A stretch of DNA of 64,000 nucleotides from the NCBI GenBank assembly GCA_039707655.1, contig CM077666.1, positions 401,345,886 to 401,409,885 on the forward strand, given 5' to 3'. A program made the translations under genes and the position numbers. This document shows positions 12,401 to 24,270 of the stretch, piece after piece. The stretch is from Elymus sibiricus (taxonomy: Eukaryota; Streptophyta; Magnoliopsida; Poales; Poaceae). The first letter of the stretch is position 1. Each line of letters starts with the position of its first letter. The notes under the pieces were generated by a model. It made no database searches. It was not told the origin of the DNA and saw only the letters and a list, made by a program, of their open reading frames with translations.

Positions 12401-13091
12401 AGCGGCAGAGAGTCAGAGTAAAACCCAACACCGCAGCGAAGACGAGGATGAACCTCGGCGGCCCAATAATGGAGGCCAAAAGAAGTTTCCTGACAAGGTA
12501 ACAGAGGTCAATATGATCTATGCCACCCACATCCCTAAAAGGGAGAGGAAGCGTGTGCTTCGGGATGTATACGCGCTGGAGCCCATCGCCCCGAAGTATA
12601 ACCCATGGTCGGCTTACCCGATCACGTTTGACAAGCATGATCATCCGACCAGCATCAGGCATGGCGGATCGGCGGCACTCGTCCTGGACCCTATTGTTGA
12701 TGGTTATCATCTAACACGCGTCCTGATGGACGGAGGAAGCAGCCTCAACCTCATCTATGAGGACATAGTTCGAAAGATGGGCATCGACTCATCTCGGATC
12801 AAGCCGAGCTGCACCACCTTTAAAGGTGTCATTCCGGGCGTCGAAGCCCGCTGTACCGGAACAGTCATCCTAGAGGTAGTCTTCGGCTCACCCGAGAACT
12901 TCAGAAGTGAGGAGTTAATCTTCGATATCGTACCTTTTCGAAGTGGATACCATGCGCTCCTAGGGCGCACAGCCTTCACGCGTTTCAACGCAGTCCCGCA
13001 TTACGCCTACCTCAAGCTCAAAATGCCAGGACCTAACGGCATTATCACAATCAATGGTAACACCGAACGTTCACTCCGGATAGAGGAATAG
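12401..13091 (+). CDS. Tat aspartic protease region
   Basis: The open frame 12513-13091 (192 residues from ATG, open further upstream) ends at TAG. It holds the retroviral-type aspartic protease signature VLMDGGSSLNLIY at ~12722-12760, followed by the FKGVIPG and YHALLGRTAF blocks that normally precede reverse transcriptase in this lineage. Here no polymerase follows: after 13091 the sequence is non-coding. Protease would process the gag polyprotein, but this gag is broken. Confidence 0.75.
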
Positions 13092-14513
13092 ACTGCGGCT
13101 TTCGCAGCCGAGGTACAAGCATCCGAGGAGGCAGCCGACAGCGATAAACGCGCCGCCCGCTCTTCGAAGCGCGCCCGGGCCGCACAAATCAACCTCGGCC
13201 AAGTACCCCCGCACCCGAAATAGGGATGCAGGCTCCTCGCGTGCCCTCTTTGGAATGGGCATTACGTCCCCAGAGTGCATAATTTTGCACTGAAGATTCC
13301 CTGGGCCGTCGAGGAGCCAAACATTTACTCAAACGTCGGCACGGGTCAACCAAGCAAAGACGTGGCTTTGAGCCCCTGCACAGGCAAGTCTCTGTAAAAG
13401 AAATAGCCAAACATCACCATGTCCATGCGGTTTCAACCACAGAGCGGACTTCAGCAACGCCTCCTCTAAAGGAGCTCAGTCAATCAAACACTTGAAGTGA
13501 ATAAAGGGCCGGAAGGGCATCAACCTTCACAAATTCCTCACCATCAATGGTGAACATCCGGTCAACAGCTCGGAAACGCAGACGTGCGGCAGGTAGCGGC
13601 CCGGATTCTTCAAAATCCATGAGCAATTATCCATCCTGTTTCTTCCTCTTTCTTCTTTATTTTTTACATTGTATTCTCTCACATCCTCTCGCCGCAGTTG
13701 GGCATGTACACGCTTGAAATTATGAAATAAAGAAATTATGCCCCTTCAAGGTCTCTATCATATTTCTTTATCAGCATGGCCCCTGTGGTACGAACAAGTT
13801 CTCTAAAAAAGATACAATTGTATAACAAGTCCGAAGTATTCGGCGTCTCGGATTTTGGCCTTATATGTATCAGTTTCGAACCTAGATTTTGGTCAACAGT
13901 TGGGTTGCCCGGCTCCTATGTGTACCCCTTACGTTTCCGATGAATTCGGCAAAGGGCGTAATGGGAGAACCACTGCGATTGCACTGCCAGGTCAATTGGC
14001 ATAGTGCCTCAGTGGAGAAAGCCAAAAACTGACTATCTAGGTATGCATAAACTGGTCCACCATCCATAGACCGCGTCAAGCAATGTGACGATAGAGATCA
14101 CCCGTGTTAAAAGAAGGGCTTTCATTCCTAGCTGAAGTGTGTCATGGCCTAGACCTCGGCCGACCGGGCCGAACACTTCCCACACTGGGGGCTGGTCGTC
14201 AGCCCCCACAGTCAAACTCCTATGACTAAGTGAAAGGTATAAAGCCACGATAGTCTAATTGCCTAGTTCGTGTAAAAGCACCGACCACCTCCGGGTACCG
14301 AGACGTCGGCTAAGGGTCAATTGTGCCTTAAGAAACACCCTTTGTATGACCTACACTGGGGCTGAAGCCGATGACTGGCCACTCTCATTTTAAAACTGTC
14401 ATATGGGAGGAAAAATTAATTATAAAACAACACACATGGAATTTAAAGCCATCTTCATTTAACCAAAAGATAAAGTTTTATACATCGTACACTCCGGCAT
14501 TCCGAAGTACTAT
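13092..14513. other. Non-coding spacer of element 2
   Basis: No coding text longer than shadows was recognised. It stands where pol would be expected. The notable structure is a perfect hairpin at 14186-14208, with arms TGGGGGCT and AGCCCCCA around a 7-base loop, whose 5' arm matches the lineage's polypurine-tract core. Confidence 0.6.
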
Positions 14514-17500
14514 CTAGAAATACATAGTATCTTTTGGACACATGGCTTCTGTGGTCCGAGCTCCCGCCTCCACCTCGGCGAAGAACTGCTCGGCGGTGCG
14601 CGGCTTGTCGGTAGGAGGGCCCATGGCACATGTCACCACATCAACCTTTCGGAAGTGCGTCTTCACGCAGGCATACACCCTCCGCGCTCCTTCAAAGCAC
14701 GCGGACCTCTTCCAGCGATCCACGCAAGGCACGGTGTCTCGGACATGGGCCGTAAGGCCGAAGAGGCTCTTCGGCATGGTGTCGGCAGGCCACAGCGCGA
14801 TGCAGAGGTCCTGGAGCGCCGATCTCATCATGCGAAACAACTCCACCAGCTGCTTCACTCGATGGTTCAGCAGCTGTGCGGACGGTGACCCCGGGAACTG
14901 CCCCCAGAAGGCCTTCTCCGCCTCGTGGCCCGCTAGCTGGCTGAAGTACGCCACCGCATCCGCCGCGCTCTGCGGAAGATCCGCAAAGACCTCTGCGGAA
15001 CGCCATAACTAGGTGAGCTCGACACACCCTTTGCTGCCAAACGAACACTGCAGCAAAAATAGCTTACCCGAGGCGATTTGCTCCACTTGCTGGAGCACCT
15101 CGCGGTCAGCTCGGGCCAAGGTCTTGAGCTCAGAGTGGGCAAGTTGAAGCTTCTCGAGCTCCTCCTTCGTTCGTTGCCCCTCCTCCTGAAGCTTGTCGCG
15201 TGCTTCAAACATGCCCTTCAGGGTCTCCTCAACCTCTAGCACCCGCGCTTGGTGCTTCTCCCCGGCCGCCTTCTCGGCGGCCCGGGCCTTCTCTGCTACG
15301 GCAGCAGCAGCTTTCTGCTACCGCACCTCCTGCCAAGCCCTTTTGAGCCCGGCCTTGAGCGTCTCCAGCTTCGCTAACGCTACTATTGTCAAAACAGTTC
15401 GGCCTTAGTTGTTTCCTTTAAAAAACATATCATACCTCCTTCGTTCAAAGTACATGGCAAGTTTAAACTCGCTTACCTTGAGACTGCTCGAGTTTCTGGT
15501 TCGCCAGGACGAGCTTCTCCTGGGACCTCTCGAGTTTCGGGTTCATCTCCGCAATCTCCTCGGAGATGGAGTGCGGAACCGAAGTCGAAACCTGGCATAA
15601 AAAAAAGATCCTTATTACAAAGGGAACAGTTAAATCACTAACAGGCTCCGGGATGGCTGCCTCAAGCAGCGCCATGGGGGCTACTTAACGGGCTAATACT
15701 AAATCAAACGATCCCAATGTCGGTTTCTTGAAACCGACTTCGGGATCGGGGGCTACTCACTCACCAAGCCGTTTAGCAGGTTGTACTCTTATGTCCTCGG
15801 ACAAGCTCATAACTCAAAAAAGCTCAAACAAACAAATTAGATTGGATGCGCAGATAGAAAGCATACCTCAAAACCTGCTACGAGGTTCTTGAAAACCTCA
15901 TGCAGGTCGGCCCCTGCGGAGTGGTAGCCCTGTAGCACCGCGCCTATCAAGGCACGGTGCTCTTCTTTGATGGAGGAGCCCTTTAGGACGTCCTCCATCT
16001 CCTCGGTCCACCCCGCGCCAGCCCGTCCATGGGCAGCTGGCTGGGGTGGAAGGATGACCTCTGAGACATCTACCCGGGTAGCCTCCACCTGGGGCGGCGG
16101 AGCCGAGGTAGATATCGGCTGGGCCGATGACTGGCCCTGCCCTTCTTCGATGACTGTGGGGCGCTTCTCCCCCGAGTCCTGTTGGGCCGAGGTGTCGACC
16201 TCGGCCATGACGACCACCTCGTCGGCCCCCGACATGTTATCATCAGGGACCAAGGTGGATGTTGCCTCCCCTAGCCCGTCATGCGCCGGGGGAGGATCAG
16301 CGGGCTCTGGAGTCCCGCTGGCGGATGGCAACCCGCTTGAGGAACCACTGGGGATTACCCTCGGTGGACTGCATAAGAAAAGACGCCTTTGTAAGTTTCC
16401 CCTTGCCTAAGAAATAACTTGTCAAATTAAGAGACGGGAGGCAAAGATGACGTCTTACCCTCAGGGTGCCGGCTTCTTCCTCCCCACAGCGAGGAGATCT
16501 TCTTCTGAGTCCCCGGAGAGTTCGGCTCTCTCCGACGACTTGTTGACGGCCCCGGACGAGGTTCGCCTCGGCCTCTTTGGGCCCTTCGGTGGCATGCCCA
16601 CGTCAGCGTCTTCTAACGCCGACCTTTTCCCCTTTGGGGGGGGGGAACCTCCTCCTCCTCACCCTCCTCTGCGTCGCCGTCTTGGGCGGCGGAGGTGTGG
16701 GTCTCCTCGGACCGAGTGACCGAAGTCCCCCGAGTCCGAGCACTTGACCTCCCCCTCTGGGACTTCGTCCCTTTGGGGGCCACCACGTGCGGCTCCTCGG
16801 TCAGGAGCGCCAAGAGCAGGGGAGTCGGAGGCCGCTCTGGCAGTGGGGCCGGGCATCGTACCCCTTGTACCCAGGCCAACCACTTCTGCAAAACATCAAA
16901 CACGACGATTCAAGCAAAACTTTACTCCTCGGTACGATGAATAACGACTAAGGGGCAGAACCACTCACCGGGGTGGCTTCATAGCCGTGTTCGAGGCCGC
17001 GGTTCTCCCTTTCCTTGGGGATCTTGTCCTTGGCTAGCTTCATGAGCCTCGTCCACATGGCGGCCAAGGTGGAGCAGAAGAAGGTGGTGATGGTGTTCAT
17101 GTCCTCGGGCTTTTGTGCCCACATCAGGGTAGCCCGAAGTTGGAGAGGGAGTATGTGGCGGTTGAGCATGACGTTGATGACGTCGGCAAGCTCAACCTTC
17201 CCCATGCTGGACCACCACAAGATCCTGTCGAGCAGGGTCTCCACCTCTTCTGGCTTCCCATAGGCAACGCCCTTCTCCTTCCAGGATTTGAGCTTCTTGG
17301 GAGGCCCGGCTGAGAAAGTCGGGACCTCGGTTTGACCAGGGGCGAGTGGCTCAGTGATGTAAAACCACTCTTTTTGCCATTCCTTCACCGTTTCGATGAA
17401 GGTGCCCTTGAACCAGGTGGCCCCCTGGTTTTTGCTGATCATGGCTCCTCCACACTCCCTGAGATCCGAGCCGCTGGACTTCGGTTTAATCCCGAAGAGC

Positions 17501-17841
17501 TTCAGCTACAATCCGAAGTGCGGCTCGCAGCGGAGGAAGGCCTCACAGATTGTGATAAAGGCGGCGAGGTGAAGAACGGAGTTGGGGGCCATGTGGTGGA
17601 AATCCAGCCCGTAGTAGTACATTACCCCACGCACAAAGGGGTGCAGCGGGAACCCCAGGCCTCGGATGAGGTGGGGAATGAAGACTACCCGCTCCCCGGC
17701 GTTGAGAGCGGGCACAAGCTGGCCAGTCGCCGGAGCGCGGGCGGCGATGGCGGGGGTCAGATACCCCGTGCTGCGCAGCTCCGAGATGGTCGCGGCCGTC
17801 ACGATGGAGCCGCCCCAGTGCCCCTTGAGGGTGTCGGCCAT
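14514..17841 (-). pseudogene. Antisense 'gypsy-type transposon' gene of element 2, six or more exons
   Basis: On the minus strand, exon 1 starts at ATG 17841 (MADTLKGHWGG) and carries the conserved domain (LVPALNAGERVVFIPHLIRG, MYYYGLDFHHMAPNS), ending at a GTGAGTGG donor near 16968. Inferred exons follow at 16885-16459, 16367-15867, 15592-15476, ~15380-15070 and ~15008-14514, each with GT/AG borders. Exons 2-3 are Pro/Ser/Glu-rich; exons 4-5 form an Ala/Glu/Lys coiled coil; exon 6 is a globular tail (AVAYFSQLAGHEAEKAFWG) stopping at 14514. Breaks: an in-frame TAG in exon 1 near 17506 and another in exon 5 near 15318. It is the counterpart of 2430-6241 but with more introns and strongly diverged. 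Function is unknown. Confidence 0.75.
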
Positions 17842-17967
17842 GGCTGGTGGTGGAAGTTGGACTCGCGAAAGGAAAAGGCGGGCAGGATGGATCTGGGCGC
17901 TGGAGCTAGACGAAGCAGTAGGGGGGAGAATGAGAGTGTGGTTGATTGCGATGTCCTCCTTTTTGCT

Positions 17968-17973
17968 CTTATA
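17968..17973 (-). promoter_or_regulatory. TATA-like box of the element 2 antisense gene
   Basis: The minus strand reads GGCTTATAAGAGC, about 130 bp upstream of ATG 17841, matching the spacing seen in element 1. The remaining 17974-18386 holds no other recognised feature. Confidence 0.4.
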
Positions 17974-18386
17974 AGCCTGTGAAAGGCTAAGAGTCCCCCT
18001 CGCTGCGCCGATAAACTTGCTATTCCCATCAAAAATGCCGTTGAGCATATGGGGGGAAACAAAATCTTGATGATATCCCTAAGAAAACGGGCATGATCTC
18101 TGCCCCGAGGAGACGTGCCAGTAGAAAGGCTGCCTCGAACCACGATTTAAGGGGGAGGCAGTAACTGCTCAACCTGTCGCAGGGCAAGCCTCTTCGATAA
18201 AGTTGTCAGGCCGGATTGGACCGTTCATACCTGAACAATGGGCCTTCGAGGCTAAGATATCTGTCCTCTTCGGACAGGGTGCGAGCTTGGATGGACCTCG
18301 GATATCATTGCATTACTGTAAAGAGTAAAATATGAGGGGGAACTCGTCTGTCAAGCCAAGGACTCCGGATCCAATGTGATGTTTGC

Positions 18387-18879
18387 TGACGGTGTCCTGG
18401 ATTAGGGGGTGCTAACCTAGTTGGCCCGTCTCCTCGGTTGGGCCGATGGGCCCTCGTACGTGATCAAGATGGACTCCGGAGGCCGTACACAGGAAGCGTG
18501 ATCGAGACTGCCTCTACCGAAGACTTGACGTATACTCCAAGATCTCTCCTGCCGCCTCTCTTCTAGATACTGACTTTGTAACCCTAGATACCCTCCCTGG
18601 CGTGTATATAAGCCATAGGGTTTAGCCCGTAAGGGGGACATCAACGCAATATCGCTCACCTAGCCCTAGAAGTTAGACACACATTACGATCTCGAGGTAG
18701 ATCAACTCTGTATTCGATACATCTCCATCAATATAAACAGGAGCAGGACGTAGGGTTTTACCTCCATCAAGAGGGCCCGAACCTAGGTAAACATCGCCTC
18801 CCTTGTCCTTGTTACCACCGATCCGAGATCCACAGCTCGGGACCCCCTACCCCGAGGTCTATCGGTTTTTACACCGACA
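18387..18879 (+). repeat. LTR of Tat element 2
   Basis: 493 bp, from TGACGGTGTCCTGG to TTTACACCGACA. A TATA box (GTGTATATAAGCC) near 18602-18614 gives plus orientation, matching gag. Close relatives are at 32682-33172 and 41886-42363. Flanks TTTGC and CTCCC do not match, so it is not a solo LTR with a target duplication. Unusually, there is no G-rich polypurine tract directly before 18387. Confidence 0.85.
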
Positions 18880-19388
18880 CTCCCCCTGACAGCTGGGACC
18901 CAGCAGCTATATCTTCGCATGCAAGGAAGTGCCTCCTTATCCTCCCTAACAGTTGGGACCCACCCGGTCTAAGCATACGTAGCGTTGTCTGTCTGGTCAC
19001 GAACGTGTACGTACATACTGGTCGATCGGTCTCTCTGCAACGATGAACCATGGGCGTGTAAGGAGCGGCACGTGTCGTAGTAGAGCCCCCGACGTAGCAG
19101 TTAAGGCAGCCCTATCAAAATCGTGTACATGTACGTACAGCCACACAGCAAAAAATACGGCCACGGACATATATATACAGGCGGGGTCTCGAACACGTAC
19201 TTGCGCATACGTACGGCCAGGGCTCGTGTACATGGAGAGAGGCAACGGACGGCAGCAACGGCCTCCTGTTCATCAGCAGCCAACCGGCTAGGTTGGAACA
19301 GAGGAAACAACGTCGTGTTCATCGGGAGCCAAGCGACTGGGTCGGAACACGTCCTGTTCATCGGGAACCAACTGGCTTGGACGGAACA

Positions 19389-19690
19389 GCCGAAACGGGG
19401 TCCTGTTCATCGACTCGGGTCTGGCATACCGCAAAACGGAGGAAACGGCCTTCTGTTCGAGTGCCTATGGTCGAAACGGGGTCCTGTTCATCGGCTGGGG
19501 GTCTGGCGTACCGCAAAACAGAGGAAACGGACTTCTGTTCAACCGCCTACGGTCGAAACGGGGTCCTGTTGATCGGGAGGGGTGGGGCATACCGCAAAAC
19601 AGAGGAAACAAACTTCTCTTCAAGCGCCTACGGTCGAAACGGGGACCTGTTCATCGGGAGGGGTGTGGCGTACCGAAAAACGGGACTCCA
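19389..19690 (+). repeat. ~82-bp tandem repeat in the CACTA subterminal region
   Basis: About 3.7 copies start near 19389, 19471, 19555 and 19636. Each begins CGAAACGGGG, contains CCTGTT(C/G)ATCG, GCGTACCGCAAAAC and GAGGAAAC, and ends CCTACGGT. The unit length shifts the reading frame, so the long ORF through it is not a protein gene. Confidence 0.7.
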
Positions 19691-20120
19691 CGGGCTACTG
19701 TTCATCCACGGTCGACCTCCTCCAGCCTCCAGCAGCTACTGTTCATCCACCGCCGACTTCCTCCAGCCTCCACCGACTACTATTCATCCAGCCTCCACGG
19801 GTTCCTGTTCATCCACCCCCAACCGGCTGGCCTCCTCGGGGTCCTGTTCATCCAGCACCAACCACCTTCACACGGCCAGGGTACTGTTCATCCACAGCCA
19901 ATCCATCGGCTGGGGTGGGGCGTACGAGCGGCCGGCAGCAACGGGAACTGTTCATCCACAGCCAACCAACCGGCTAGGTCAACTCACCATGTCTCGCGCA
20001 AGGTGCTCGATCGATGCGTCTCGACTCGATCTACGTATCGCGCGCGCGGTAGCAATAGGCACTGTTCATCGAGAGGTAACCCAACCGGCTAGCTACGTCT
20101 CGCACGTATGGGGGCTCGAC

Positions 20121-23100
20121 TGTAACACCCTGGTTTTCGCTCCTCGTTTTTTTTCCTTTGCGGGATTTGACTCCCGGTTTTTTTCGATGTTATCGGGTTT
20201 TCTCTTGCCTTTGGGTATATGAAGATGGTCAGTTAGCCTTGCCCTTCTTATCCAACCAGAGATTCTCTCCAGACCAACCTTGCCACCCCAAATATCTTCT
20301 CGGGATTTTGCCACCGAAACCCTACTCTCCGGTCTACCGGAAGGGAAACCCTAATTCCTTCCGTTACAAAGGAACCCCAATTTCCTTTGATCTTTTGCCT
20401 CCCAAATTTCTCCTAGTGATCATCCTATCTTTTTAAACCCTGGATATGCAAAAATATTGCCAAGTCATTTGCAATATTTTTCATTTAAAATTAATTCCTT
20501 TTTCTACCAGTTAAAGGAATTAAATCCAGGAAAATATCTATCTATCTCCAAAGTTTATGAAAACTTATGGAGATATTCTTTGTGATTATATTGAGCTCCC
20601 ATAAAAATATTGGCAATAATTAAATAAGGGAAATTGCCTTTTCCTATTTAAAGCCAGTATTGCAATTTGGGCACTTTCCAAAGGAGCTACTATTTTGGTA
20701 GCCAGGAAAAATCCCAAATAATTTGTGGAGCTTCTCCTATCCATATCTTCACCATTTCCATCAAGATCCCATGTTCCACAGATCAAACTTTGAGAGCATC
20801 ATCCAATTCTTGTTTCTGGATTTATTTTGAGCTTGTGAAGCAACTATATTTTATATTGCTTCAAAAATTCTCAAATTAATCCAGGACCTCATATTCCCTA
20901 AATTATGTGACCATGCAAAAATTCACATCATTTTATTTAGCCAATTGTTCCCAAAAATTCCATCTAGTTTCTGTCCTGATCTAAGCTCTGTGAAGGAAGT
21001 ACCACTTTGGCATTTCCAAATGAGCTGAAATTTTTCCAGCACCTTCATATCTCCAAATCATCACCCTCCACCAAAATCCAGCTCATTCCATCAATCCAAA
21101 TGAGTGCAGCTTCAAGGTCAAGTTTCTGGACCAGATTATGCTTTGTGAAGGAAGTGCATTCAAATTTGATCCAAATGCCTTCAAATTTTGCAAGAACCTA
21201 GTCCTTCCTACCACATTTCACTGTGACAACTTTTCCAGCTCATTGGCACCTCTGTTTGACCACAACTTCCTCCCCAAGTTCCTATCCAGAAACTGTTCTG
21301 GATCCTTTCGATCACTCTAGAGCCATCCTGGTCCACCCAATGACCAATCTTGTCTATTTGAGCAGTGAGGGAGCTGTTTGACAAGGTTGGACAGGCAGGA
21401 GAGCGCCAGAGCTGGTAGTGCACGTGGTGACCGCGTGGACAGCAGGCAGAAACGGTGCTCTGCGGCACTGTTCTCGTCGTGCAGCTCACTCCGGCCAGCT
21501 CCGGCTTGTCCGGCCATGTCTAGCGGGTTCGCGACGCACACGTGCCCCTCTCCCGCAGCTTCTCCCTTCTTCTTTCTTCTTCTCCACGCCGCGGCGGTCG
21601 CCGCCGCAGTACTGTCCAGCTCGTGAGCCGTCGTCTTCTTCTCTCCCGTTGGATTCTTCTCCTCCGAGCCATCCCCTCCCTCTGGCGCTCGTCAGGTCGG
21701 CACCACCGAGCGAGTGCCACCTCGCCGGAACTCCAGTGTGTGGCTAAGGATGCCACGGCGGCCGTCCCTATCCACCCACCCCGGCCGGCTATAAATAGCC
21801 ACGGCCGGAGCCTCCCCGTCCATCCCCGAGCTCACCCAACAGCTCACTCTCCCTCCTAAACCTTCCCCTGGCCAAAGCCCGAGCTCAAGGAGCTCTCCTG
21901 CTCCGCATCGCCGCCATGGCCGCCACTCTCCCGCGCCTAAATTCGCCCACCCCCGGCCCTCTCTGCTCCACCCAACCACCGTAGCCAAGCACCACCACCA
22001 CCCCGCCTCCATTCTTCCCCGGGGCAGGCTATGGCCTTGGCCCGAGCTCCGCCCGAAGCTGCCGTCCGCCGTGGCTGAAGGAGCGCTCGCGACCGCCCTC
22101 CTCGAAGACTGCGCTCTGTCGGGATGGATGCGGCTTGTCTCCCCGGTCACGCCGGTGGCCAGGGCCTCGCCGGAGGTGGCCTGGGCCGCCCGGACGAGGG
22201 CCGGCGCCGGCGGCCTCCCGCTGCTCTATTGCGTTCGTCGGGACAGATGAAGCAGGGAGGGAGGAGAGGGAAACGCGGGCCCCTTCGTCAGCCACACAGC
22301 CACCGGGCCCGCAGGTTTAAGTGGAAGCGGTTTTTCAAAAATGCGCTTTTCTGTTTTGAAAGCGTACTTTGGCGCAGCTCTCGGTCGAAATACGTTTTCC
22401 CTTCAGAGAAGGCGTATTTTCCGAATTGCGTTTTCACTTTCCAGCCGCCGGCCGAAACGGTTACTTTGTGGACGTTCGTCAGTTACCAGTAAAAATGGAC
22501 AGAAATCTGTTTGTTTTCTGCCTAACGAACAAACGGCCCTATCTCTTCAACCGTAACTCCGATCGAGGTGAATCCAAAGCCCACTTCTTCAGTTCGTTGA
22601 GCCCGTTCCGATGGCATCATTTTCATAATGTTTCTGCACTGTGAAAATGACCATTTTGCCCTTGCCCTTCTATCAGCCCTCTGAGAGAGAATCTTTTCCG
22701 GTGAATTCTCCGCGAGCTCATCGCACTTCTTCCCGGTGTATCCCTCCACCCCCAGGCAAGCCGACCATCTGATATATGCCCTAAAGCATTGCTCTGTGTT
22801 ATTCTTGTGTGTTTAATTAATAAATATGCCTGTGTTAGTGGTAGTGATTAAGCTCCTGCTAGTTCGGACTTGCTATTTACATTACCTGCTATTGCCCATC
22901 ATGTTAGCGCACTAGTGACTCGTTGTAATGCATATGGAGATAGGTTGTTATGTTTTCATAGTGTTACATCATGCATGGTTATAGTTATTGCAATATTATG
23001 AAATGTGACTTAATAATGACAACAACCTCCTCTGTCGACTGGATCGAGTCATAGTGCCACCTATCCGGACTTACCCGTGCAGCCACATTTGCTGGTATGG

Positions 23101-24270
23101 GACGGCCCTGACTTTGTCTATTGTCTTGCCTCTTGCCGGTACCACCAACTAGGGAGGGTTATGCGTGCGTGTTGCCCTGTTCAGGTTGACGACGATAATC
23201 CTGTGAGCCCAGTTTGGCTATGTGCGCACGTCCCCGATTGGGACAGTTTTGTTTGGCCACGACGGTGGCAGGTGTCACGGGGTGACACAGGGGCCACCCA
23301 GGACATGACCCTGGGAGGGTATGATTGTCGGTGGGACCGTAAGAGTGTCGGGCAATAGACCAAGTTTTGTTGGAGCAGCACTGGTCCACCCGAATGGGAA
23401 CATGTACTAAAGTACGAGGCCAGGCGCTCCATGGTGTGGGTAAAGTGCGCAACCTCTGCAGAGTGTAAATCTATTCGAATAGCCGCGTCCTCGGTCATGG
23501 ACAGTTCGTGTAGGCCCCTATTTGGTCTGTGTCGAGTCTGGAGGAACAAACTATATAATGTCATTGCTAAGACTGAACTAGAGAATATTAAGGTTTGTCA
23601 GACTTGCAGTACAGATGCATGGACATCAGATGATGTCAGAGGTATGATTGCTAGCCATGTGATGGCTATGAGCTGAGCGGATGGATGACCGCAAAGTTTG
23701 GATCGGACTTGGATCGTGAGAATACTCGAAGTATGAATTATTTGCTTGATATGCTTTACCTTACTGCAATAGTTGTTATGATAGATAATCCTGCTATGAC
23801 ATGATGATTAATGCTGCTAAATGATTAATTTTGCAAGATAATCCTGCCATATTATGATATTTAATACTGTTAAGATAACATGCATGCTTGAATGCCATGG
23901 ATTGCTTTGCTTGGTGTATATGTTGGTTTGGTTTGCTTGCGAGTACATTCAAAAGTACTCAGCAGCCTTCAATGTGGCCAGGTTCACCTAAGGATTCGAC
24001 GTTCGCTAGCAAGGAGCCGGAGTATTCGCGGGCTAGAGGAGTAACCCAGTCAGATCCCTGTGGATTGGAGCCGCACCAGGACCATGCTGCCTTAGATAGG
24101 GCCTTTCCGCTGCCATCACCCTTGTAAATTACCATGTAAGACCTATATATCCATTAATAGAAATGTCTGTGTTCATGATACTTGTTGTAAAAGCGCATGC
24201 CAGAGTGATTTCCTGGGCTGGCATGTGCGGCGACCGTCTGGCTACAGTGGTATTCAGGCGGGGCACCACA
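20121..24270 (+). repeat. 5' LTR of the LARD element
   Basis: 4150 bp, TGTAACACCC to GGGCACCACA. The first ~1.25 kb is AT-rich. A GC-rich block spans ~21400-22320 and contains the TATA box at 21790. The rest is AT-rich with TTTAATTAATAAATA near 22812. Open frames across the GC-rich block have no protein-like conservation and are not annotated as genes. Confidence 0.9.
21790..21797 (+). promoter_or_regulatory. TATA box in the 5' LTR (TATAAATA)
   Basis: TATAAATA sits in the palindrome GGCTATAAATAGCC, itself inside a CGGCCGG...CGGCCGG context. The same box is at 28652 in the 3' LTR. It would put transcription start near 21820 and leave about 2.4 kb of R-U5. Confidence 0.65.

Larger units (their letters stand above)
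10525..18879 (+). mobile_element. Tat-lineage element 2, non-autonomous, 5'-truncated
   Basis: Plus-strand order: gag without its start (~10530-12400), protease (to 13091), non-coding spacer, antisense gene on minus (17841-14514), LTR (18387-18879). No reverse transcriptase, RNase H or integrase is present between protease and spacer. It is close in family to elements 3 and B, sharing LTR ends TGACGG...CCGACA and gag motifs such as THLVATVDDL. It appears inserted in the CACTA element whose sequence begins at 18880. Confidence 0.8.

Noticed and set aside
11895..12710. 271-codon frame on minus
   Set aside because: Shadow of gag and protease coding on plus; no recognisable protein.
18387..18879. 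Solo LTR
   Set aside because: Flanks TTTGC and CTCCC do not match, and orientation agrees with upstream gag and antisense gene of Tat element 2.
18880..18900. CACTA left terminus at the Tat LTR border
   Set aside because: No CACTACAA motif here; sequence begins mid-element, so the left end is lost.
19293..20222. 309-codon open frame on plus
   Set aside because: It runs through the CACTA tandem repeats and across the LARD border at 20121, with the repeat unit changing phase; composition is repeat-driven.
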